The notes beneath the pieces are model-generated. The model had not been told where the DNA came from and ran no database searches. It saw only the letters and a list, made by a program, of their open reading frames with translations. DNA of 64,000 nt from Siphonodentalium dalli (taxonomy: Eukaryota; Mollusca; Scaphopoda; Gadilida; Siphonodentaliidae), in NCBI GenBank assembly GCA_032622095.1, contig CP136066.1, positions 92,835,319 through 92,899,318 on the forward strand, given 5' to 3'. This document shows positions 57,301 through 60,612 of the stretch, piece by piece. Positions within the stretch are counted from its first letter, which is position 1; every line of letters starts with the position of its first letter. The position numbers were made by a program, and so were the translations under genes.

Positions 57301-58952
57301 ACTATTATTGCGAAGCACAACAAATAACACGTGGGGACACCTGTCAATCATCGATGTATTTTTTTAAATCCGTGACGTCATTTTGGGGAAGCTCTTCGCT
57401 GAATAGAAATGGTTTTGGCTACATAAGCTCCAGACTCTATATTTCAAATATAGAGTCGACGTTCACCCAGACTGTGCTCACGCCTAATATCCTATATATA
57501 TTTAAAAAAAACTATATTCCAGGTTTGAAAATTCAGATAGTTTAACCTGAACAATTACATAAATCATAACATCTAATGGTCTAACTCCAGACAAATACCC
57601 ACGGCTACGGGCAAGAGGCGGGGACCCACCGGGTTGACCATGGTTCTTCGGCCGGGTGTGAGAAAAATTTTAAAACTATAAAAGAAAATATTAAATCCTA
57701 GCATGCATCTAGACTGGCCTCAACTGAACCTTTCCTGGTGTTGGAAATTTCAAACCTCATACTCCCCCTCAGGTTGGAACACTCTCCAACTGATGACTAT
57801 TTCAGTCCACAAGTTTGACCAAATGAAGTAAAATATTGTTTTGCAGTTTTGTATTGGCCACGGGGGAATGGACAATGACAACGATAGTCGGCAAATTTTT
57901 TTTAATCTGAACAAGAAAATCTCAAAACCCTAGCATCTAGACTAGCCTCAAACCTTCCTAGAGTTGGACATTTCAAACCTGACATCCCCACTTAGGTTGG
58001 AAAATTTCAACTGATGACATTTCCAATGACAATATTTACCAAATGCATGACAATATTGTTTTCTTAAATTAACAAGCAGTTTTTTGACTGGCCACGGGGG
58101 AGGGACCAGGACACAAACTGTCCAAGTGTTGGAAATTTCCAACCTGTCACCCTCCTAAGGTTGGAAATTTTCGACTGATGACCATTTCAAGAACATTTTC
58201 AACTTAATGTTGGTGTGAAATTTCCAACTAATGTTTTGGCAGGTATGAAATTTCCAACTGTTGAACATTTTGACCAAAGTTGGGGGTGAGACATTCCAAC
58301 CCCACCCCTGTCGCCACGTCTCTGTCTATATATCATATAAATACTTTTCTAAAAACCCTTAAACCAACTCGACGTGCGATTTCCCTGCGCTCCTGTTGCG
58401 CAAATTCTAGTATAAAAAGTGCGTCTATTTCAGACAAAGTTCAAACAGTAAATGTGACCAGACAAGACATAGAAACCGCTAATATCAAAATTACCAATCT
58501 GACAACACCAGTCGAACATGATTACCTTTCAAAGCAATAACACCGGACACCATGTTACGGACAACCACACGCACGCACACCATGGATAAATACACCGTGA
58601 AAAGAACGGCGTTTTTTTTTGTACGGTTATATCTGGCATATACCCATGGTTATATATAAACGGGCTACGAGCATCTGACTGCAGATGTTTAGTAAAAACA
58701 AATGGTTAATTCAATACCTGAAATTTAGTGAGTTTGTACACTATTTAGTGAGTTTGTACATTATTTATTGAGTTTGTACACTATTTATTGAGTTTGTACA
58801 TAATTTAGTGAGTTTGTACACTACACCGTGACTATTTGGAATAACTTTTCAGTGCACCGGTGTCACGAGGCGTCGGCGAGATGTACTAGATGAACACGGA
58901 CTGACAAACCTTACTACGCTTGGAACAAGTTTCTTTGTGATCGATGGGGAAG
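21287..58952 (+). CDS. EGF-EGF-ZP domain protein gene (nine-exon model)
   Basis: Exons 21287-21326, 24554-24703, 27535-27657, 30639-30850, 36253-36404, 38310-38464, 47633-47723, 51510-51681 and 58853-58952 join in a single frame, with GT-AG at every junction and intron phases 1,1,1,0,2,1,2,0. The product has at least 398 residues: signal peptide (about 1-14), EGF-like 1 (Cys 26-59), EGF-like 2 (68-100), ZP-N (Cys 109, 138, 161, 205), ZP-C (Cys 287, 309, 351, 356, 362, 366) and a tetrabasic Arg371-374 cleavage site. ZP proteins are secreted and polymerise into extracellular matrices after cleavage here. Sequons occur in EGF 2 (NQT), ZP-N (NCT) and after the cleavage site (NLT). The role of this one cannot be inferred. 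The 5' UTR and the 3' end, with any membrane anchor, are not defined. Confidence 0.88.
22201..22355. repeat. Hairpin foldback element, 155 bp
   Basis: ATATCTAGTGTTTTTTTAGT at the left pairs with ACTCAAAAACACTAGATAT at the right. GGATACCGAAAAATA and AATGTTTATTTTCGC pair with their complements further in, leaving a GC-rich centre near 22276. The short middle arms are mismatched. The segment is non-coding. Confidence 0.8.
23180..23640. repeat. Dispersed repeat R1, copy 1
   Basis: The stretch beginning near GCGGTTTGCGCTCCGAATAG and ending near GGTTCGAATGAGATCC matches 48520-48965 with roughly 90% identity by eye and 52690-53085 more distantly. It contains GTCGATAAATATCTGAACTA and the later GGAAAATGGCTGTG words. 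Its class is unknown. Confidence 0.7.
23690..23945. repeat. Diverged copy of the CAGGACCAC MITE
   Basis: The order of blocks ATCACCAGCGCAGCTATTAT, GGTTCTTGAATGGTTCATAC and CAGCATCATAGCAAA follows that of 20810-21050. Termini are lost. Confidence 0.55.
24027..24462. mobile_element. piggyBac-like MITE (AGGTACTCAATC ends), copy 1
   Basis: AGGTACTCAATCGGATTCG at the left and ATTCGGATTGAGTACCT at the right are inverted repeats, with TTAA on both sides (24023-24026 and 24463-24466). A second copy is at 50074-50513. It ends only about 90 bp before exon 2 of the ZP gene. Open frames inside it are incidental. Confidence 0.8.
24554..24703 (+). CDS. ZP gene exon 2, EGF-like module 1
   Basis: The exon begins after CCGATCAATCTTGCAG and ends at a GTGAGT donor, phase 1 at both ends. 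It encodes residues 14-63, starting with a CCYC cluster. An EGF-like pattern follows: Cys at 26, 33, 39, 49, 51 and 59, with spacing C-x6-C-x5-C-x9-C-x-C-x7-C and the typical CRC. The coding frame differs from the longest open frame here, which is a shadow. The symmetric 1-1 phase is typical of shuffled EGF exons. The three extra cysteines (15, 16, 18) upstream are unexplained. Confidence 0.8.
25290..25935 (+). pseudogene. 3' end of a second LINE
   Basis: The + frame reads EDQFIQEWRDTICNSNKYAF, then a segment ending FRTRNHHSPIESGSW, then CTLCGTNIGDEFHVILQCPC, a zinc-knuckle-like C-x2-C-x8-H-x4-C. This is the C-terminal region of CR1-like LINE proteins that follows the reverse transcriptase. 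A stop at about 25599 interrupts it, and further matching residues (ELFNCKRRKTLKTLSLFIR) follow. A short ATTGAATTGAATTG tail ends the fragment. It differs from the LINE at 5.1-8.1 kb, which lacks this zinc knuckle. It is 5'-truncated and inactive. Confidence 0.75.
25976..27337. mobile_element. Harbinger-like non-autonomous element, copy 2
   Basis: It has the same 25-bp ends as 15310-16659, flanked by TAA (25973-25975 and 27338-27340). It differs by point changes and small indels, for example an extra GACGGGGGGTGTGCATG-like segment near 26340 and G-tract length. Each copy has its own TAA duplication, so the two are independent insertions. Confidence 0.9.
27346..27475. repeat. Solo end of the CAGTNATGCCC element
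   Basis: GAGTTTTCCGATGAATGGCA, then GGGTCGATTATTTAGGGCAT and TACTG match the right part of the TIR element at 50631-51405. The other end is missing. Confidence 0.6.
27535..27657 (+). CDS. ZP gene exon 3, EGF-like module 2
   Basis: It follows TTCTATTATAG and ends at a GTATGT donor, phase 1 at both ends. It encodes residues 64-104 with six cysteines at 68, 75, 80, 89, 91 and 100 (C-x6-C-x4-C-x8-C-x-C-x8-C). It lacks the Asp/Asn calcium-binding consensus at the start and the Asp/Tyr hydroxylation motif, so calcium binding is not indicated. One N-glycosylation sequon (NQT) lies between the third and fourth cysteines. Confidence 0.88.
27985..28815. repeat. Minisatellite, ~57-bp unit, about 14-15 copies
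   Basis: Each unit contains GATTATCAACCCAGGGTCC, then AATACTATAAAACACAATTC and TTATTATCAATCCGACA. Variants with an A-run, a TGTGCA insertion and a TTT variant alternate along the array, indicating higher-order duplication. It ends 13 bp before the Harbinger-like element. Confidence 0.9.
28829..30351. mobile_element. Harbinger-like element, TTA duplication, with nested MITE
   Basis: GGGCGCGTACACATGG at the left and CATGTGTACGCGCCC at the right are inverted, with exact TTA flanks (28826-28828 and 30352-30354). Further in, AAATATCAGG-like words recur near both ends. No transposase is visible. Confidence 0.8.
29148..29854. mobile_element. hAT-like MITE, copy 3
   Basis: It starts CAGAGACGTGGTGACAGG and ends AACCCTCTG. 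The flanking 8-mers CGTGTGTA and CGTGTATG are similar, compatible with a decayed 8-bp hAT duplication. It carries TTGGAAATTTCCAAC words and a poly-C tract. It is nested within the Harbinger-like element. Confidence 0.65.
30639..30850 (+). CDS. ZP gene exon 4, first part of ZP-N
   Basis: The exon follows TTAAATTTTCAG and ends AGT before a GTGAGT donor, entering in phase 1 and leaving in phase 0. It encodes residues 105-175. Cys 109, 138 and 161 are the first three ZP-N cysteines, in the context SCDERFLQIKF, ANCTATK and YGCGNGG. This strand-plus-cysteine order is that of canonical ZP-N modules, and NCT is a possible glycosylation site. A long hairpin begins 11 bp after the donor. Confidence 0.9.
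30862..31022. repeat. Near-perfect 161-bp hairpin beside a splice donor
   Basis: ATAAGGATTAACTGCCATGT at 30862 is mirrored by ACATGACAGTTAATCCTTAT ending at 31022. The two arms of about 78 bp pair with few mismatches around the centre ACCCGAAGGGT. Each arm contains GAGGTAAGTGG or its complement. The left arm therefore carries a consensus donor (GTAAGT) 60 bp from the real one, but the frame stops before it. Confidence 0.9.
33352..34708. mobile_element. TIR element with CGGCGCACACGAT ends
   Basis: GTATCGGCGCACACGATCCC at the left matches the reverse complement of the right end, and the inverted match continues through CCGGCTGCC. The left terminus itself contains a local hairpin (33355-33432). 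The left flank is TAA; the right flank has been replaced by the adjacent MITE, so the duplication cannot be confirmed. Interior frames show no recognised domain. A poly-C tract lies near 34620. Confidence 0.7.
34708..35167. mobile_element. MITE of the CTTTAGGTTACA family, diverged copy
   Basis: CTTTAGGTTACAGTGAAGTA at the left is the reverse complement of the right end at 35167. The interior shares order and wording with the three 451-bp copies in intron 6 (for example ACACTGAGGCCTATGG near the right end and TTTAAAGGTACATTCC), at clearly lower identity. Confidence 0.8.
36203..36232. repeat. (TA)n microsatellite
   Basis: A near-continuous TA run interrupted by single GTA steps lies 20-50 bp upstream of the exon 5 acceptor, where a polypyrimidine tract would be expected. 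Confidence 0.85.
36253..36404 (+). CDS. ZP gene exon 5, end of ZP-N
   Basis: The exon follows TTACATCGACAG and ends before GTAAGT, entering in phase 0 and leaving in phase 2. It encodes residues 176-225, including the fourth ZP-N cysteine (205) within YVTATCHYRA. The beta-strand TYTVKLRARF precedes it. The acceptor lacks a clear polypyrimidine tract because the upstream DNA is a TA repeat, so splicing here may be weak or depend on other signals. Confidence 0.85.
36405..38309 (+). other. ZP gene intron 5
   Basis: The intron contains a dispersed repeat at about 37737-38180, part of which (38050-38175) matches 51110-51245 in intron 7. No further exon was recognised; open frames near 36535-37284 have no known domain. 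Confidence 0.65.
37737..38180. repeat. Dispersed repeat R2 (ATGGCYACYGGCA block)
   Basis: Words such as AAAAACATGGCTACCGGCA, CATCTTGGATTTTA and CTTTGCATCA recur in the same order at 51110-51245 with about 75-80% identity. The class is unknown. Confidence 0.55.
38310..38464 (+). CDS. ZP gene exon 6, ZP linker and start of ZP-C
   Basis: The exon follows TTTGGATCACAG and ends before GTGAGT, phase 2 in and phase 1 out. It encodes residues 226-277: the interdomain linker (RGYIPWYLSASV) and the start of ZP-C with the hallmark VVGDTAY (263-268). In ZP proteins the linker region contains the internal hydrophobic patch that controls polymerisation; YIPWYLSASV is a candidate for it by position only. 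No cysteines occur, as expected for this segment. Confidence 0.85.
38474..38730. repeat. Repeat with nested TATATGCGAG palindromes, copy 2
   Basis: It has the same block order as 365-600, starting near TTAACCCTTG and containing TTTATATATGCGAGTCTC and a later TATAAATGCGAGG. It begins 10 bp after the exon 6 splice site. Confidence 0.6.
38843..39050. repeat. GT-rich microsatellite
   Basis: A run of about 200 bp of TG steps interrupted by CG, GG and TC. Long open frames on both strands here are low-complexity artefacts. Confidence 0.9.
39160..39880 (+). pseudogene. Decayed LINE endonuclease domain
   Basis: In scattered + frames I read a block starting near GDLIVATKKRIIRDTIPLK, then RVVSHGQSLFVGAV, TGYFNARTKEL, LMNGRCGGDN and KDYAICSPNLFQDI, ending LDHSPLFCDIH. 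This order (a YFNAR-type G-x-FN-x-R motif, NGR, then a DYxICSP motif and a terminal D-H-S-P-x-x-x-D-I) is that of AP-type endonucleases of non-LTR elements. Stops and frameshifts break it, and the active-site Asp of GDFN is replaced by Tyr. It is not the same family as the LINE at 5.1-8.1 kb. Confidence 0.7.
39881..40130. repeat. Cluster of ACCGTTTAA-like words
   Basis: TTTAACGGTGT, GGACCGTTAAACATACGG, AAACCGTTTAAG, CACCGTTTAATTAA and AGACCGTAACTAA occur within 250 bp in both orientations. This may be a degraded repeat; no boundaries were found. Confidence 0.3.
41270..41508 (-). CDS. Possible exon of a SWIM-type or YqaJ-associated protein
   Basis: On the minus strand an ATG at 41508 opens MASDENGSCVSSSLLN, then KLSKRAQEKGLNYYIRGYIH and DSKCYRSMAK. 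Phrases of the kind GYIHDI...KCYRSM are familiar to me from invertebrate proteins that carry a SWIM zinc finger and are often linked to transposon-like YqaJ recombinases. A possible donor follows KCYRSMAK. No other exon of such a gene was found nearby. The frame extends further upstream to 41649 but that part looks unlike protein. It lies antisense within the ZP intron. I am not confident of this one. Confidence 0.33.
41646..42006. mobile_element. MITE with ~43-bp TIRs (CATGTTTTAGAATGGTCG)
   Basis: CATGTTTTAGAATGGTCGAA near 41659 is the reverse complement of the segment ending near 41994, and the match extends through CTAGTATTATTCGTAACTGA. GGCAT lies at both extremities. The region between is AT-rich and non-coding. 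Confidence 0.75.
42187..42692. mobile_element. TA-flanked MITE with GCGC-rich palindromes
   Basis: CCAGTCAGAAGAAGTGG at the left and CTTCTTTTGACTGG at the right are inverted, with TA on each side (42185-42186 and 42693-42694), as in Tc1/mariner-type elements. The interior repeats ATTRAGCGCGCTTAAT-like palindromes and a 12-bp CATATAGTGTA repeat (about 42390-42430). It has no coding capacity. Confidence 0.75.
43034..43784 (-). mobile_element. Internally deleted hAT transposon with perfect 8-bp duplication
   Basis: TAGTGTTCGG at the left and CCGAACACTA at the right are inverted termini, followed inwards by GAATATTCG-rich subterminal repeats. AATTGGTC is duplicated exactly on both sides (43026-43033 and 43785-43792), the size made by hAT transposases. 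A transposase C-terminal remnant lies inside on the minus strand. Confidence 0.92.
43295..43483 (-). pseudogene. hAT transposase C-terminal dimerisation domain (hATC)
   Basis: The minus strand encodes 62 residues including YPEVAKLAKFYLGITATSVS, SERAFSTAGLIS and RNRLKPQTVRILHVLN. This is the conserved hATC block (YPxLaxLAxxyLxxxatSxxSERxFSxaG...). The catalytic core upstream is absent, so only the tail of the transposase survives inside the deleted element. The residues seen are well conserved, suggesting fairly recent loss. Confidence 0.9.
44116..44566. mobile_element. 451-bp MITE, array copy 1
   Basis: The ends GGTTACACTGGTGTAAATA and the reverse complement TTTACACCAGTGTAACC form a near-palindromic TIR. 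Relative to the other copies I see only single-base changes, such as TTTTTGAG for TTTTTCAG near 44465. Confidence 0.92.
45470..45920. mobile_element. 451-bp MITE, array copy 2
   Basis: It is the same length as copy 1 and almost identical, with GGCATAGG in place of GGCACAGG near 45643. It is flanked on both sides by the spacer sequence (CTTTA on the left, TAAAG on the right). Confidence 0.92.
46823..47273. mobile_element. 451-bp MITE, array copy 3
   Basis: It closes the array and is followed by TAGACTGG rather than TAAAGGG. The exon 7 acceptor lies about 360 bp downstream. Confidence 0.92.
47633..47723 (+). CDS. ZP gene exon 7, ZP-C core
   Basis: The exon follows AAATCACTTCCAG and ends before GTAAGT, phase 1 in and phase 2 out. 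It encodes residues 278-307 including LMECYASDKPAG, the CxASD motif typical of ZP-C (Cys 287). The phase fits exon 6 (S277 then T278 across the junction) and exon 8 (Gly308 across the junction). The exon is short and would be missed by length alone. Confidence 0.87.
48100..48165. repeat. GAC/GAT trinucleotide repeat
   Basis: An imperfect GATGAC/GACGAC run of about 65 bp. Confidence 0.85.
48520..48965. repeat. Dispersed repeat R1, copy 2
   Basis: It is homologous to 23180-23640 over nearly its full length, including the closing GGTTCGAATGAGCCATG. It has the same orientation. Confidence 0.75.
50074..50513. mobile_element. piggyBac-like MITE (GGTACTCAATC ends), copy 2
   Basis: It matches 24027-24462 along its length. 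The ends GGTACTCAATCCGATC and GGTCGGATTGAGTACCT are inverted, with TTAA at 50070-50073 and 50514-50517. One terminal A appears lost on the left. Confidence 0.75.
50631..51405. mobile_element. TIR element with CAGTNATGCCC ends
   Basis: CAGTTATGCCCAAAATAATC at the left and the reverse complement of the right end share about 31 bp. A poly-G tract follows the left end. The interior carries part of repeat R2 and a small hairpin (AAAGCTCTCACTGAGAGCTTT) near 51288-51308. The flanking 8-mers do not match, so hAT membership is only a suggestion. It ends about 100 bp before exon 8. Confidence 0.65.
51510..51681 (+). CDS. ZP gene exon 8, end of ZP-C
   Basis: The exon follows the pyrimidine-rich TCTCTTCTTGCTTCCGCAG and ends CAG before GTTCGT, a weak donor; it enters in phase 2 and leaves in phase 0. 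It encodes residues 308-365: GCPMTTKAAQ, then FQFAAFRFDSTATVFINC and DVKLCRASTDC. FxFxAFRF...xVFxxCxVxxC is the signature of the ZP-C end, with Cys 309, 351, 356 and 362 here. The next cysteine (366) is the first residue of exon 9. Confidence 0.9.
52690..53085. repeat. Dispersed repeat R1, diverged copy 3
   Basis: It shares GTTTGGGTCC, AAAGAGCGTTCCTTGTTGTA, AGCTGGAAAATAGCTGGC and ATTCATCAACCTATC in order with the other copies. Confidence 0.5.
53087..53899. mobile_element. TIR element carrying GCGCTTAAGCGC palindromes
   Basis: GGAGGCCCTTTTCACATTTA at the left and its complement at the right define inverted ends of about 30 bp, continuing into TATTATTTATTT. Near both ends the word TTTGCGCTTAAGCGYAAAT is repeated about ten times in total, mostly in a cluster at 53715-53870. 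Between them two copies of a ~200-bp segment (about 53285-53450 and 53480-53645) are arranged in tandem. Confidence 0.75.
55440..56160. mobile_element. hAT-like MITE, copy 4
   Basis: Inverted-orientation copy of the TTGGAAATTTCCAAC family, with GGTGGTCTCCACCTTGGAAT near its left end and CACCCCTGTCGACAAGTCCC near its right end. Confidence 0.6.
56519..56640. mobile_element. hAT-like MITE end fragment
   Basis: CCAGGGGCGTGGCTATATGG, then TCCGTTAGGGGGTGTCCACC, gives the cleanest terminus of this family. It breaks off after about 120 bp. Confidence 0.6.
57600..58324. mobile_element. hAT-like MITE copies 5, overlapping or nested
   Basis: The same words (TTGGAAATTTCCAACCTG, GACTGGCCACGGGGGA, AACCTTCCTAGAGTTGGACA) occur twice between 57600 and 58324, implying two partial copies in tandem or nested. 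The right end is GCCACGTCTCTG. Confidence 0.6.
58727..58823. repeat. 24-bp minisatellite next to exon 9
   Basis: TTTAGTGAGTTTGTACACTA-type units repeat about five times with T/A and C/T variants, ending 29 bp before the exon 9 splice junction. Confidence 0.9.
58853..58952 (+). CDS. ZP gene exon 9, furin site and hydrophobic patch
   Basis: The exon follows ATAACTTTTCAG in phase 0. It encodes CTGVTRRRRDVL (residues 366-377), giving the last ZP cysteine and a tetrabasic consensus furin cleavage site, then a sequon (NLT at 384) and LGTSFFVID, which fits the external hydrophobic patch that keeps ZP precursors soluble until cleavage. I end it before a weak GTCTGT donor at 58953 (phase 1). Alternatively the frame stays open for 45 more codons to TAA at 59087-59089, with a stronger donor (GTAAGT) at 59086. 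That extension is hydrophobic (GLYFVFNLVAIQFF) and could be coding. Which is right cannot be decided here. Confidence 0.8.
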
Positions 58953-59089
58953 GTCTGTATTTCGTATTTAATTTAGTCGCTATTCAGTTTTTTTGCCATC
59001 TCATGAAAATGTTGTCTAACTACCTATTGATACGTTATGTGATAACAGTCCTTGCGACGAATTTCACTTTATATGATCCTATGTCGTAA

Positions 59090-59188
59090 GTTAGCAGATT
59101 TACGCGAAATTCACATTCCCAAATATTACTGCAATCACCCAAACATCAATAAATCATGATTTACAGTCAAATGAAAAGTTGAGCCTTC
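59090..59188. other. Spacer after the last identified exon
   Basis: No exon with a membrane segment or GPI signal in phase with exon 9 could be chosen with confidence here or further downstream. Several AG acceptors in phase exist by chance. Confidence 0.3.
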
Positions 59189-59192
59189 TTAA

Positions 59193-59682
59193 GGGCTTTG
59201 TGGACCCAATTTTTCCAAAATTTCCCAAAATTTTATAGAGTCCAAATAAAGGATTCTGTTCATGTATATTAGTAATAATAGAAACCATGCCCATTGGTGC
59301 AACATTTTGAGAGTATACTTAATGGTGGATTATGTTGGAAATACAAAATGTGAACTTTATGGAGATTTAAAATAAATTAAATTTACAGGCAATGGTCCAA
59401 GAAAAACAAAGTCCATATCTAAGAATCAAATATGGGAATGTGTACTGAACGTTGTGATGAATGATGTACTACAAAACAAATATTATATTTCTTGAGTGTT
59501 CTTTGATAAAATTACTTTGAACCGGTTGTTGACAAATGATATACTAACTTCATAATATGGTTGACTGAGAGGCAGCAGTTTATGGGTCAACCTTTCATGG
59601 CTGATGTCCAGTCTAGTGTGAATGGCTGTTACCAGTGTCAATTTCCACATGAGTGATTACCCTGATTGGGTCCACAAAGCCC
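59193..59682. mobile_element. TTAA-flanked MITE (GGGCTTTGTGGACCC ends)
   Basis: GGGCTTTGTGGACCCAAT at the left and ATTGGGTCCACAAAGCCC at the right are perfect inverted repeats of 18 bp, with TTAA on both sides (59189-59192 and 59683-59686). No coding sequence is present. Confidence 0.8.
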
Positions 59683-59686
59683 TTAA

Positions 59687-60169
59687 AGGTACGGTTGGCC
59701 TTGGCGGTGGGTATCCTGTGTAAATATTTCCACCCGTCACAAACAGAAAGAACATCAAAATGTAGACAGACTTTGTCCGTATACAAATAAGAAATATCGC
59801 ATAAACAGTATGTTATTGTCAAATGTGTGACCATTGTTATGTAAACAAAGGCATAAAAAGTTACTTTTCTGGTGTTTGTTTATATTATGATGGTAAACAT
59901 AAAGAGCGTTCTTTGTTGCTGAATTCCTGATATGGAACTAATAAAGGGCGTTTATGCCATTTGTGTGTGATTAGCCAGTAGCATTGTGCTGTCTTCTGTA
60001 ACACAATCAGGCTCTTGCTTAGGTAAATATAGTAGGTCTTTATGATAACATGCTGTTTACGTGATGGTCATGGTATATATGAACGAAACTGTATGCGTTT
60101 TAATGTTTTTCTGTTTACGGTGATTAGAACAAATATGAATATGTTCGACAACTAAGGCCTCACGTGCCT
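59687..60169. mobile_element. piggyBac-like MITE with TTAA duplication, copy 2
   Basis: This is an inverted copy of the element at 18989-19512, with AGGTACGGTTGGCC at the left end and CACGTGCCT at the right, and TTAA on both sides (59683-59686 and 60170-60173). The left TTAA is the same one that closes the preceding MITE. Confidence 0.75.
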
Positions 60170-60560
60170 TTAAAAGGATAAGCATATCTATACAAATTAT
60201 CTGTAAAAAGGATACCGCACGTATAGATGTTATATTGAATTACAATAAAAACGTGTTGGTATTGTTAATAAACACTCAAAATCACAGTACATAATGTATT
60301 CCCTTCGCGTTTTATCGTGCAGATTTATCATAAGTTGCGCAAAAACTCAAGAGCCCGTTATCACAACATTGTGATGCGGCTATTCGTCATCTGAAGCGAA
60401 AATACTATAATTCATCACCTTTTAGAACGTCTGCGTCTCAGGAGGTGTCCATAGAGTAATAGAGAATAGCTGAAATCATAAATTCATTTCCCTCGTTATG
60501 GCTGCCAGAATGCAACATAATTCAAACTATAGTTTATTTTCAATGGAAAAGGTAATAACT
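60170..60560. other. Spacer without recognised features
   Basis: I see no supported gene or bounded repeat here. Confidence 0.35.
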
Positions 60561-60582
60561 CTATATCTATATCTATATTTTC

Positions 60583-60612
60583 GAATGTCTGTCTGTCTGT
60601 CTGTCTGTCTTC
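60583..60612. repeat. (TCTG)n microsatellite
   Basis: About six TCTG steps at the left edge of the tandem field; a shorter TCTG run recurs near 61933. Confidence 0.85.

Larger units (their letters stand above)
55089..58682. mobile_element. 3.6-kb segment bracketed by perfect 47-bp inverted repeats
   Basis: GCAGTCAGATGCTCGTAGCC begins a 47-base sequence (55089-55135) whose exact reverse complement is 58636-58682. The identity suggests the two ends of one element or a recent inversion-duplication. Interior material includes hAT-like MITE copies (55440-56160, 56519-56640, about 57600-58324) and no recognised transposase. No target duplication was found. Confidence 0.7.
51682..58852 (+). other. 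ZP gene intron 8
   Basis: This 7.2-kb intron contains a distant copy of R1 (52690-53085), an element rich in GCGCTTAAGCGC palindromes (53087-53899), a 3.6-kb segment bracketed by 47-bp inverted repeats (55089-58682) holding several hAT-like MITEs, and a 24-bp minisatellite (58727-58823) just before the acceptor. Nothing was recognised in 51682-52689 or 53900-55088. Confidence 0.75.
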
